Origin: Pelagirhabdus alkalitolerans
GTDB taxonomy: Bacteria > Bacillota > Bacilli > Bacillales > Amphibacillaceae
DNA: 64,000 bases
Direction: 5' to 3'
NCBI RefSeq assembly: GCF_900096905.1
Contig: NZ_FMYI01000002.1
Span: 62,001 to 126,000 of the forward strand
Both the position numbers and the translations under genes were made by a program. Position 1 is the stretch's first letter. Each line of letters begins with the position of its first letter. Under the pieces are notes generated by a model. It made no database searches. It was not told the origin of the DNA and was given only the letters and a program-made list of their open reading frames with translations. Shown piece after piece: positions 45,171 to 53,534 of this stretch.

Positions 45171-45283
45171 AAAAACAGCTTCAGATTGCTGTGAAATATG
45201 TAAACAAATAGCCAGACGAAAATAGTTAAAATACTATTTTTGTCTGGCTATTACATTGACTTATTTACTTTTGTCTCAGACTC
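45171..45283 (-). repeat. Dispersed repeat element, copy 3 (short form, reversed)
   Basis: Reverse orientation relative to copies 1 and 2. Read on the - strand it begins GAGTCTGAGACAAAAGTAAA and contains the AATAAGTCAATGTAATAGCC segment, the hairpin and GGCTATTTGTTTACATATTTCA, like copy 1. It ends shortly after a block complementary to TTCAGATTGC and lacks the second terminal inverted repeat and the interior. Confidence 0.75.
45207..45252. terminator. 20-bp hairpin downstream of yicC
   Basis: Arms 45207-45226 and 45233-45252 pair over 20 positions (one G-U on the + strand) around a 6-nt loop. It is homologous to the hairpins at 10349 and 15989. It may end transcription in either direction. 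Confidence 0.55.
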
Positions 45284-45475
45284 ATCAAATTTATTAAAGT
45301 GGTTATAAAAAAGGATGAATTCTTCTTTACAAGTAAATTCACTATGGCGAGTGTTTAATTCTGTGTATTTCAGTATGCACCTTTATTTTAAAGGCTATAT
45401 TCTTTAGAAATCGGTCGTCTGGGCTAATTGAATTACATCCTTCCATTCGCATTTTTAGCCCCGTTAAAAGCAAAA

Positions 45476-46045
45476 TTATAACTCAATCATATCGATTTCC
45501 CACATATCTCCTATTTTATTTAACTCTAAGTTCATAAATACTATATCATCTATGTTGTTATGATTACTTGAACCAATATAAAAGACAACGTTCATGAATA
45601 TAGATTCTGATGTAGAGTCAGAGTTCAGTTCAAAATTATTAAGTAAATATGATAGCTCATTATGCTCTAATGCCAGATAAGGAACGATAGTCTCAGTTTC
45701 ATTATGAGTGATACTCTCTTCTCCGATGCTGTAAGAATCAGATGTCATACTTTCTAATCGTTCGAAATCTAATTGAATGTATGCATCTAAAAAGTCTTTA
45801 GCTACTGACCAAGATTGTGGTATGATACTTATCAACTTTTCTTGGTCTACTAATTCATTTTTCAAATCTTCGTTGGCCTTCTCAAGATTCTCAATTTTTT
45901 CATGCAATTCTCTATAGGCACTTTCTAATTCGTCAATTGATTCACTATTCTCGTCAGTGTTGTTATTTTCCTCAGTGTCAGTAACAGAGCAACCGACAAT
46001 TGTTAAGGTAAATATGATAACAGAGAGTTTGATTAAAAATATAAT
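45476..46045 (-). CDS. Putative lipoprotein with coiled coil, non-canonical start
   Basis: No known function recognised. Reading the - strand frame upstream of the first TTG (45907) reveals a hydrophobic signal peptide and the lipobox IVGC (Cys at 46091-46089 counted by codon 45991-45989), then an Asn/Glu/Asp-rich linker, a coiled coil (SIDELESAYRELHEKIENL and on), and a globular end with WSVAKDFLDAYIQLDFERL, reminiscent of NTF2-like lipoprotein domains. No ATG, GTG or TTG occurs in frame before the signal peptide. GGGGG (46058-46054) points to ATT at 46045 as start, giving 189 residues; alternatively the start has been mutated and this is a pseudogene. It sits in a block flanked by a yicC duplication. 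Confidence 0.55.
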   Translation of the reverse strand: MIFLIKLSVIIFTLTIVGCSVTDTEENNNTDENSESIDELESAYRELHEKIENLEKANEDLKNELVDQEKLISIIPQSWSVAKDFLDAYIQLDFERLESMTSDSYSIGEESITHNETETIVPYLALEHNELSYLLNNFELNSDSTSESIFMNVVFYIGSSNHNNIDDIVFMNLELNKIGDMWEIDMIEL

Positions 46046-46177
46046 ATGGGCTACCCCCTTTCTTCACAACGAAATTTATGTCACAGCAAACCGTCGCCTT
46101 TCAAAAAAATATTATTATTTCCAATTAATTCATTTAATTGTAACATTTATAAATTGTGCCAACAATTTAAATGTGTA

Positions 46178-46191
46178 TTTTTTTTTTTTTT
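46178..46191. repeat. Homopolymeric T tract (14 T)
   Basis: Uninterrupted run of 14 T on the + strand in an AT-rich stretch between the lipoprotein gene and remA. It is upstream of the lipoprotein gene on the - strand and could be a slippage-prone site. Confidence 0.7.
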
Positions 46192-46248
46192 ACAATAAAT
46201 CCAAAACTAAGAGAATTTGACTGGAGAAGTAATTTGAATCAAAATCAA

Positions 46249-46297
46249 GTTAAGAAAATTAAAGAACAAATCCAAAATGTTGAATAAGCATTTTAAA
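46249..46297. repeat. Direct repeat, copy B (remnant of a yicC 3' end)
   Basis: It still encodes VKKIKEQIQNVE and a stop, as the end of yicC does, but lacks any gene upstream in frame. 46 of 49 positions equal 45077-45125. It appears to be the scar of the insertion or duplication that created the 45126-46248 block. Confidence 0.85.
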
Positions 46298-46313
46298 ATT
46301 CTACTATTTGTAC

Positions 46314-46319
46314 TATAAT
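46314..46319 (+). promoter_or_regulatory. -10 box for remA-gmk-rpoZ
   Basis: TATAAT 56 nt before the remA start; the -35 region (TTTTAA at 46291-46296) is poor. Confidence 0.4.
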
Positions 46320-46374
46320 GATAAAGATAATATATTATGAATCTTATTTGTCGGAAAAAGAGGGGGAGCAAGCT

Positions 46375-46638
46375 TTGAGCTTACGTCTAATTAATATCGG
46401 TTTTGGAAATGTTGTCTCAGCCAATCGGATTATATCGATTGTATCACCTGAATCAGCACCGATAAAAAGAATCATTACAGTAGCAAGAGACAATAATAAA
46501 CTTGTGGATGCTACTTATGGAAGAAGAACGAGAGCAGTTATTATTACAGATAGCGATCATGTCGTCTTATCTGCTGTACAACCTGAAACAGTAGGTAACC
46601 GTGTCATTAGCCACGAGGAAGACATTGATGAATCATAA
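46375..46638 (+). CDS. remA: Extracellular matrix regulator RemA (DUF370)
   Basis: DNA-binding DUF370 protein that activates matrix and osmoprotection genes in B. subtilis. The conserved core INIGFGNVVSANRIISIVSP and DATYGRRTRAVIITDSDHVVLSAVQPETV is clear. The start is TTG 46375, 6 nt after AGGGGGAG, matching the family N-terminus; a longer in-frame reading from 46318 begins inside the -10 box. 87 residues. gmk follows 21 nt later. Confidence 0.93.
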   Translation: MSLRLINIGFGNVVSANRIISIVSPESAPIKRIITVARDNNKLVDATYGRRTRAVIITDSDHVVLSAVQPETVGNRVISHEEDIDES

Positions 46639-46659
46639 ATCAGTGGAGGGGTTATATCG

Positions 46660-47280
46660 TTGATTGAACAAAAAGGGATTTTATTTATTTTATCCGGGCC
46701 ATCAGGTGTCGGTAAAGGAACGGTTAGAAAGTCATTATTTGAAAAAGATACTGAACTAAGGTATTCGATTTCAACGACGACACGACCGATCAGAGAAGGC
46801 GAAAAAGAAGGCGTTGATTATTTTTATCGTTCAAAAAATGAATTTGAAGAGATGATCGAGAATAATCAGTTGCTTGAGTACGCACAGTATGTCGGTAATT
46901 ATTATGGAACACCTAGACAATATGTTGAAGAAACGCTTGATGCGGGGAAAGATGTCTTTTTAGAAATTGAAGTACAAGGTGCACTTCAAGTCAAAGAGAA
47001 CTTCCCAGAAGGTGTTTTTATTTTCTTATCACCTCCTAGTCTAGAAGAATTAAAAAACCGGATCGTGAGCAGAGGAACTGAAACAGAATCACTCGTTATG
47101 AATCGATTGAAAGCAGCTAAAGAGGAAATTGAACTCATGGATGCCTATGACTATGTCGTTGTCAACGATCAAGTGAGTCGAGCTGTTGATAAAGTACAAG
47201 CGATTGTTAAAAGTGAACACTGCAAACGCGAACGTGTTGCCAGTCAATATAAAAAACTTCTGGAGGTGAGCGAGTCATGA
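46660..47280 (+). CDS. gmk: Guanylate kinase
   Basis: Phosphorylates GMP to GDP; a target of (p)ppGpp in Bacilli. The P-loop GPSGVGKGT is near residues 12-20, with the GMP-binding STTTRPIREGEKEGVDYFY region and the lid following. The start is TTG 46660, 8 nt after GGAGGGG. 206 residues against 204 in B. subtilis. It overlaps rpoZ by 4 nt (ATGA). Confidence 0.97.
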   Translation: MIEQKGILFILSGPSGVGKGTVRKSLFEKDTELRYSISTTTRPIREGEKEGVDYFYRSKNEFEEMIENNQLLEYAQYVGNYYGTPRQYVEETLDAGKDVFLEIEVQGALQVKENFPEGVFIFLSPPSLEELKNRIVSRGTETESLVMNRLKAAKEEIELMDAYDYVVVNDQVSRAVDKVQAIVKSEHCKRERVASQYKKLLEVSES

Positions 47281-47492
47281 TGTTAGAACCATCGATTGAT
47301 CAATTACAAGAAAAAATCACGTCAAAGTATACGTTAGTCACGTTGTCTGCCAGACGTGCACGACAAATCCAAGATCATAAAATTCTTCAAATTGAAAACC
47401 CTACTGCTGAAACGAATGTAGGTTTAGCGTTAGAAGAGATTTATGCAGGAAAACTAAATTACGTTTCACAAGCATATAAGGAAAGACGCTAA
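47277..47492 (+). CDS. rpoZ: RNA polymerase omega subunit
   Basis: Small RNA polymerase subunit assisting beta-prime folding. The family motif ITSKYTLVTLSARRARQIQ and the NPTAETNVGLALEEIYAGKLNYV segment are conserved. ATG 47277 overlaps the gmk stop; ATG 47280 is the adjacent alternative. 71 residues. Confidence 0.95.
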   Translation: MMLEPSIDQLQEKITSKYTLVTLSARRARQIQDHKILQIENPTAETNVGLALEEIYAGKLNYVSQAYKERR

Positions 47493-47508
47493 ATACGTCG
47501 CCGATAAC

Positions 47509-47544
47509 GGACCCTTCGTTTGCCCACCGGCAGGCGAAGGGTTC
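47509..47544. terminator. GC-rich hairpin after rpoZ
   Basis: Arms 47509-47518 and 47535-47544 pair over 10 bp, with a further TGCC/GGCA (47521-47524/47529-47532) stem inside. There is no T tract on the + strand, so it is a doubtful terminator; it may instead protect an mRNA end or be a repeat. Confidence 0.45.
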
Positions 47545-47583
47545 ATTATTGATTAAGATCATTTCATGTAGGGGTGAGGATTA

Positions 47584-48780
47584 ATGTTTCAAGGTAAAAG
47601 AATCATTTTAGCTGTTACAGGCGGTATTGCGGCATATAAAGCGATCGCTTTAACGAGTAAGTTGACCCAATCGGGTGCGATTGTGAAGGTGATTTTAACA
47701 AAAAATGCGCAACAGTTCGTCAATGCGCTTTCATTTCAAGCGATCTCAAGGCAACCTGTTTATGACGATACGTTTGATGAGTTTGACCCAACCAAAGTTC
47801 AACATATAGATTTAGCTGATTGGGCTGATTTATTTGTGGTGGCCCCGGCAACGGCTAATGCGATTGGTAAATTTGCTAATGGGATTGCAGATGATTTATT
47901 GTCTACGGTTTATTTAGCTACAACAGCACCTGTATTTATAGCGCCAGCAATGAATGTGCATATGTATGATCATCCTGCTGTTACGGAGAATATGGAAACG
48001 TTAAGACGAAGGGGCGTTCATTTTCTTGAACCAGGTGAGGGTTACTTAGCGTGTGGTTATGTCGGAAAAGGACGGATGGCAGAGCCTGAAGATATCGTTC
48101 AATCTTTATTAAGATATACCCAACAAAAAAAGACCTTATTAGGGAAGCGTGTTCTCATTTCGGCCGGACCGACTAAAGAACGGATAGACCCCGTTCGTTT
48201 TATGTCTAATCACTCCTCAGGGAAAATGGGATATCAGTTAGCCGAAGTTGCACAGCAATTAGGAGCAGAGGTCACCCTTGTCAGTGGACCTGTAAATTTA
48301 GCATCACCAGTAGGTGTTAAACTTATTCAAATTGAGACGGCTGATGAGATGTATCAAGCGATGGTGGAATCATTTGATCAACAAGATATTGTGATAAAAG
48401 CCGCCGCAGTTGCAGATTATCGGCCTGTTAAGCAACACGATAAAAAATTGAAAAAGCAAGATGGTGATCTAGCCATTGAAATGGAAAGAACACAAGACAT
48501 ATTAAAGGCGCTAGGTGAAAAGAAGACGAATCAGTATTTGGTTGGTTTTGCCGCTGAATCTGACAATCACATGAACTATGGCGAAAAGAAATTAAAAGAA
48601 AAGAATTTAGACGCAATTGTTATCAATGATATATCAAATCCGTCGATCGGTTTTCAATCTGATCAAAACGAAGTGACATTTATGACGAACGATCAACATG
48701 ACTTTTTTAAATCTGCTTCAAAAAATACAATTGCTACTCAAATCTTTAACCGCATAATTGAGGAAATCGGAGTCGATTAA
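47584..48780 (+). CDS. coaBC: Bifunctional phosphopantothenoylcysteine decarboxylase/synthetase
   Basis: Coenzyme A biosynthesis: joins cysteine to phosphopantothenate and decarboxylates the product. An N-terminal flavin-dependent CoaC domain (about residues 1-185) has PAMNVHMYDHP and ACGYVGKGRMAEP; the C-terminal CoaB domain has ISAGPTKERIDPVRFMSNHSSGKMG split across the fold and KAAAVADYRP. 398 residues is normal. It follows rpoZ after about 90 nt with a hairpin. Confidence 0.96.
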   Translation: MFQGKRIILAVTGGIAAYKAIALTSKLTQSGAIVKVILTKNAQQFVNALSFQAISRQPVYDDTFDEFDPTKVQHIDLADWADLFVVAPATANAIGKFANGIADDLLSTVYLATTAPVFIAPAMNVHMYDHPAVTENMETLRRRGVHFLEPGEGYLACGYVGKGRMAEPEDIVQSLLRYTQQKKTLLGKRVLISAGPTKERIDPVRFMSNHSSGKMGYQLAEVAQQLGAEVTLVSGPVNLASPVGVKLIQIETADEMYQAMVESFDQQDIVIKAAAVADYRPVKQHDKKLKKQDGDLAIEMERTQDILKALGEKKTNQYLVGFAAESDNHMNYGEKKLKEKNLDAIVINDISNPSIGFQSDQNEVTFMTNDQHDFFKSASKNTIATQIFNRIIEEIGVD

Positions 48781-48782
48781 CT

Positions 48783-51191
48783 GTGAAAATAGCAAAAGTT
48801 GTTGTGGATGTACCAGCATCCCAGACAGATAAAATATTTGATTATATCATACCTGAGCATTTAGATTCCTATATCGAAGTGGGGATGCGTGTCATTGTTC
48901 CATTTGGTCCGCGCACAATTATGGGCTATATAATTGGGATGAGTGACGAATCTAATGTCAAAAAATTAAAACCAATCAAAGACTTAATGGATATCTCACC
49001 CGTTTTAACACCTGAGTTAATTGAGCTTGGTAAATGGGTGGCCGATTATACATTAAGTTTCTATATCTCAGCTTTTCAAGCGATGCTACCTCAAGCACTT
49101 AAAGCAACTTATCACAAGTCAATTGAACGACTAGCGGATCAGTTTGAAGATGATCAACTCAACAAATTATTTGATGGGCGTGATGAAATTGACACACAAG
49201 AGCTGTTAGATGTTGGCTTTGATATGAATCGCATAAAAAAAGCAGAAGACCTAGGTGAATTAAAGATTGTTTACCACGTAGGTCGAAAAGAAACGTACAA
49301 AAAAGTATCGATGATTAAACGCCAAATGACTGAGGTAGAAATTGATCAATATCGAGCTGAGTTATCGAACCGAGCTAAAAAAAGAAAAGAGATTGTCGAT
49401 TACGTGGCTCAGTTAGATGAGCCCATCACATTTAAACAATTATTAAATGAAATGCATACGACTAGACAAACCGTCCAACCTCTCATTCAAGACGGTGTCG
49501 TTAACATATTTGAACAAGAGATTTACCGGAACCCAAATGGAAACAAACAATTTGAAAAGACATTTCCGCTGCCTTTGGCCGACCAACAAAAACAGGCGCT
49601 TACCCCGATTGTTGATGATTTAAATCGTCAACGAAATAATGTCTATGTCTTACACGGTGTGACAGGAAGCGGGAAAACAGAAGTTTATTTACAATCCATT
49701 GAACGTGCCATGCAACTTGGAAAAGAAGCCATTGTACTTGTACCAGAAATATCACTCACACCTCAAATGGTGAATCGTTTTAAAGGTCGTTTTGGTGATG
49801 AAGTCGCTGTGATGCATAGTGCATTATCAAAAGGCGAACGTTTTGATGAGTGGCGAAAAGTACAAAATCAAGAAGTGAAAGTGGTCGTTGGTGCGAGGTC
49901 GGCTATTTTTGCTCCATTTCAAAATATCGGCTTAATCATTATAGATGAAGAGCATGAATCCAGTTATAAACAAGAAGACCATCCCCGCTATCATGTTAAA
50001 GATGTTGCGATCAAACGTGCCGAAACACATATGTGTCCTGTCATTTTGGGAAGTGCAACCCCTACCCTTGAAACATACGCTAGAGCACAAAAAAACGTCT
50101 ATCAACTTTTAGAAATGCCAGATCGCATGAATCAAGCAAGTATGCCTGAGATCCATATCGCGGATATGCGAGAAGAATTGCATGCAGGCAACCGTTCAAT
50201 GTTTTCAACAATGTTAGTCGATAAAATAAGAGAACGGATTGATCGAGGCGAACAAGTTGTTTTATTTTTAAATAGAAGAGGCTATTCAACATTTGTGATG
50301 TGTCGTGACTGTGGTGAAGTAAAGACGTGTCCGCATTGTGCGATATCATTAACCTATCATCAAAAACATCACTTGTTGAAATGTCACTACTGTCAGCATC
50401 AAGAGAAGATGCCTTCAGAGTGCCCATCATGTCAAAGTGACAGCATTCGCTATTTTGGAACAGGTACACAAAAAGTTGAACAAGCGATTGAAGCTGTCAT
50501 CCCTGAAGCAAAAGTGATTCGAATGGATGTTGATACGACAAGAAGAAAAGGGGCACATGAAAAACTTCTTGCCCAATTTCAAAATAAGCAAGCCAATATT
50601 TTACTAGGGACGCAAATGATTGCCAAAGGTTTAGATTTTCCTGATGTGACATTAGTTGGCGTACTAGCAGCTGATAGCTTGTTAAACTTACCAGATTTTC
50701 GTTCGAGTGAAAGAACGTTTCAGTTACTTACCCAAGTAAGTGGTCGTGCTGGTCGTCACGAGTTAAAAGGTGAAGTGGTTATTCAAACGTATTCACCAGA
50801 ACATTATTCGATTGAATACGCTAAACAATATGATTACAGTGGTTTTTTCAAAAAAGAAATGAGCTTAAGAAAAGCTTTTCAATACCCACCATATTTTTTC
50901 ATGACGTTGATTACGGTTTCTCATGAAAATCCGATTCGAGCCGAGGAAGTCACACGAGTGATTACACAATTGTTAGAAAAGCACTTGTCTGAGAACTCTA
51001 AGTTATTAGGACCGACCCCTTCACCACTTGAGAAAATAAAAGATCGCTATCGATTTCAGTGCATGATAAAATACAAATATGAACCCGAACAAAAGCAAGT
51101 TTTAAAACGAATATTATCTTACTATGAACCAATGATTCAAAAAGAGGGGTTGCAAATTCAAATCGACCTTCAACCTTATCAACTGATGTAA
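48783..51191 (+). CDS. priA: Primosomal replication restart helicase PriA
   Basis: Superfamily 2 DNA helicase that reloads the replisome at stalled forks. The N-terminal 3'BD and winged-helix domains are followed by Walker A GVTGSGKTEV, Walker B DEEH, and the zinc-binding insertion with paired Cys (CRDC, CPHC, CHYC, CPSC) near residues 505-555. The start is GTG 48783, 2 nt after the coaBC stop. 802 residues against 805 in B. subtilis. def, which normally follows, is absent here. Confidence 0.97.
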   Translation: MKIAKVVVDVPASQTDKIFDYIIPEHLDSYIEVGMRVIVPFGPRTIMGYIIGMSDESNVKKLKPIKDLMDISPVLTPELIELGKWVADYTLSFYISAFQAMLPQALKATYHKSIERLADQFEDDQLNKLFDGRDEIDTQELLDVGFDMNRIKKAEDLGELKIVYHVGRKETYKKVSMIKRQMTEVEIDQYRAELSNRAKKRKEIVDYVAQLDEPITFKQLLNEMHTTRQTVQPLIQDGVVNIFEQEIYRNPNGNKQFEKTFPLPLADQQKQALTPIVDDLNRQRNNVYVLHGVTGSGKTEVYLQSIERAMQLGKEAIVLVPEISLTPQMVNRFKGRFGDEVAVMHSALSKGERFDEWRKVQNQEVKVVVGARSAIFAPFQNIGLIIIDEEHESSYKQEDHPRYHVKDVAIKRAETHMCPVILGSATPTLETYARAQKNVYQLLEMPDRMNQASMPEIHIADMREELHAGNRSMFSTMLVDKIRERIDRGEQVVLFLNRRGYSTFVMCRDCGEVKTCPHCAISLTYHQKHHLLKCHYCQHQEKMPSECPSCQSDSIRYFGTGTQKVEQAIEAVIPEAKVIRMDVDTTRRKGAHEKLLAQFQNKQANILLGTQMIAKGLDFPDVTLVGVLAADSLLNLPDFRSSERTFQLLTQVSGRAGRHELKGEVVIQTYSPEHYSIEYAKQYDYSGFFKKEMSLRKAFQYPPYFFMTLITVSHENPIRAEEVTRVITQLLEKHLSENSKLLGPTPSPLEKIKDRYRFQCMIKYKYEPEQKQVLKRILSYYEPMIQKEGLQIQIDLQPYQLM

Positions 51192-51208
51192 AGGAGTATC
51201 AATTCTAT

Positions 51209-52147
51209 ATGAAATCTATTGTTTTTATGGGAACGCCTGATTTTGCTGTTCCAGTTTTACGTTCGTTAATTGAGGAAGGTTATCATATACCATTAGTCGT
51301 GACACAACCAGATCGTCCAAAAGGAAGAAAGAAAGTCATGACACCTCCACCTGTTAAAGAAGAAGCCTTGAAACAGGGGATTCGTGTCTTTCAACCAGAG
51401 AAAATCAAGGATGATTACGATCCGATAAAGGAAATTGATCCGGATTTAATTGTAACCGCTGCTTTTGGTCAAATTCTTCCAAAAGGTTTACTTGATATAC
51501 CGGAGTACGGATGCATTAATGTTCATGCCTCTTTATTACCTGAATTTAGAGGAGGCGCTCCGATTCATTACGCTTTACTGAAAGGAAAAGAAAAAACAGG
51601 CATCACGATTATGTATATGGTTGAAGCATTAGATGCGGGTGATATGTTATCTCAAGAAGTGTTGGAGATTGAAGAAACCGATCATGTAGGAACATTACAT
51701 GATAAATTATCTGAAATCGGTTCGAACTTGTTGCTGGATACCATTCCAAAACTATTTGAAGGGTCAATCTCACCGATTCAACAAAATGATGATGAAGCGA
51801 CTTATGCGCCGAATATAAAGCGAGAACAAGAACAAATTGATTGGAATCAATCGGCTTCAGCTATTTATGATCATGTAAGAGGTCTTCATCCATGGCCTGT
51901 AGCAAGTACGACGGTTAATGGGAAGAATATGAAGGTCTGGTGGGTTGAAAAAACTGATCAAACGTCCTCAGAAGCACCAGGTAAAATCGTTGGACATAAC
52001 CGAGATCAGATCCTCGTCAGTTGCCAGGGACGTGATACAATCGCGCTGAAGGAGATTCAACTAGCGGGCAAGAAACGAACAGACGTTAAAGATTATTTAA
52101 ATGGAAGCGGGCAACTATTAGAAGTAGGGACTCAGTTAGGAGAATGA
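51209..52147 (+). CDS. fmt: Methionyl-tRNA formyltransferase
   Basis: Formylates initiator Met-tRNA using 10-formyl-THF. The N-terminal FMGTPDFAVPVL and the folate-site stretch NVHASLLPEFRGGAPIHYAL split are conserved, with the C-terminal tRNA-binding domain (HPWPVASTTVNGK) complete. AAAGGAG precedes ATG 51209. 312 residues. The peptide deformylase gene usually found just upstream is missing, so deformylase must be encoded elsewhere. Confidence 0.97.
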   Translation: MKSIVFMGTPDFAVPVLRSLIEEGYHIPLVVTQPDRPKGRKKVMTPPPVKEEALKQGIRVFQPEKIKDDYDPIKEIDPDLIVTAAFGQILPKGLLDIPEYGCINVHASLLPEFRGGAPIHYALLKGKEKTGITIMYMVEALDAGDMLSQEVLEIEETDHVGTLHDKLSEIGSNLLLDTIPKLFEGSISPIQQNDDEATYAPNIKREQEQIDWNQSASAIYDHVRGLHPWPVASTTVNGKNMKVWWVEKTDQTSSEAPGKIVGHNRDQILVSCQGRDTIALKEIQLAGKKRTDVKDYLNGSGQLLEVGTQLGE

Positions 52148-52148
52148 T

Positions 52149-53510
52149 ATGAGTAATTTTTTATTAAGAACGAAGGCGTTGGAATTATTAGAGCGTGTTG
52201 GAGATAGTGGCGCATTCAGCCACTTAATGATCGACCAAACGATCAAAAAAGAATCATTTGCTGAACATGATCGTAGGTTACTAACAGAAATTGTATACGG
52301 CACGTTACAACACAAATTAACGTTAGAATTTTTCTTGAATTCGTTTGTGAAGAAAAAGAAATTAGATAAATGGGTGCGTTGGTTACTGTATATGTCATTT
52401 TACCAAATGTATTATTTAGATAAAGTACCGGACTATGCCATTATCAATGAGGCAGTCGAAATCTCCAAAAACAGGTCTCATTCTGGTATTGTGAAGTTTG
52501 TCAATGGCGTTTTAAGATCAGCGCAAAGAGAAGGTTTTCCATCGTTTGAAACGATTGAAGACCCGATTGAACAAGTTGCGATCGAGACAAGTCACCCATA
52601 CTGGTTAGTGGAAAGATGGGCTGATGCATATGGTTTTGAGAAGGCAAAAGCAATTTGTTTCAGCAATTTAGAAACAAAGCCAATGAGTATTCGTATTAAT
52701 CCAATGAAATCAACACGAGATGACGTCATCAATCGCCTGAGTCAAGATGGTTTGAATGTGGTTGCCTCAACATTTTCTAATCAAGGCATTGTTATAAAAG
52801 AGGGGTCAATTTTATCTCATCCACTATTTAAAGAAGGCTTTGTGACGATCCAAGATCAAAGCTCCATGTTAGTAAGTGAAATGTTAGATGTAAATATGGA
52901 TCAAACAATACTAGATGCATGTAGTGCCCCTGGTGGTAAAGCAACCCACATTGCTGAGAAGTTAAATAACTCTGGTCATGTGTATGCGTATGATTTGCAT
53001 AAGAAAAAAGCAAATTTAGTCAATGAAAAAGCTGAGCAATTAGGATTAATCAATTTACGTGCTAAAGGGATGGATGCAAGGCAGTTAGATACTGTGCATG
53101 ATCGCTATACATTTGATCGTATCTTAATTGATGCACCGTGTTCTGGCTTTGGTGTCATCAGAAGTAAACCTGATATTAAATATACAAAGAGTGAAGACGA
53201 TGTGATACAGTTAGCCCAAATTCAATTTGAGCTATTACAAAATATCGCCCCACTTTTGAAACAAGACGGCAAAATAGTATATAGCACATGTACAATTGAC
53301 CCTACTGAAAACGATGTCGTCATCGCAGAGTTTTTAACGAGCCACCAAGCGTTAGAAGTGGATCCAACCTTCTTTGATGAGTTGCCGGACTTTCTGAAAG
53401 AGGGTGAAGGTGTGACACCATTTGGGTTGCAAATTTTTCCTGATGATCATCAGACAGATGGTTTTTTCATGACTCGCTTAAGATATAAAGAGCCGTCGTC
53501 TCATGAGTAG
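52149..53510 (+). CDS. rsmB: 16S rRNA m5C967 methyltransferase
   Basis: SAM-dependent rRNA methyltransferase (Sun/RsmB). An N-terminal NusB-like RNA-binding domain (about residues 1-145) precedes the methyltransferase domain with the SAM motif DACSAPGGKATHIAE and both catalytic-region Cys motifs, DAPCSGFG and STCTIDPTEND. It starts 1 nt after the fmt stop. 453 residues. The next gene in B. subtilis, rlmN, is missing here and prpC follows directly. Confidence 0.96.
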   Translation: MSNFLLRTKALELLERVGDSGAFSHLMIDQTIKKESFAEHDRRLLTEIVYGTLQHKLTLEFFLNSFVKKKKLDKWVRWLLYMSFYQMYYLDKVPDYAIINEAVEISKNRSHSGIVKFVNGVLRSAQREGFPSFETIEDPIEQVAIETSHPYWLVERWADAYGFEKAKAICFSNLETKPMSIRINPMKSTRDDVINRLSQDGLNVVASTFSNQGIVIKEGSILSHPLFKEGFVTIQDQSSMLVSEMLDVNMDQTILDACSAPGGKATHIAEKLNNSGHVYAYDLHKKKANLVNEKAEQLGLINLRAKGMDARQLDTVHDRYTFDRILIDAPCSGFGVIRSKPDIKYTKSEDDVIQLAQIQFELLQNIAPLLKQDGKIVYSTCTIDPTENDVVIAEFLTSHQALEVDPTFFDELPDFLKEGEGVTPFGLQIFPDDHQTDGFFMTRLRYKEPSSHE

Positions 53511-53534
53511 AATACTAAAGAGGTGAGTAAGTAT

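Noticed and set aside
45957..46220. 87-codon open frame on the + strand
   Set aside because: Overlaps the lipoprotein signal-peptide region on the opposite strand and ends in the poly-T run encoding Phe repeats; no ribosome site.
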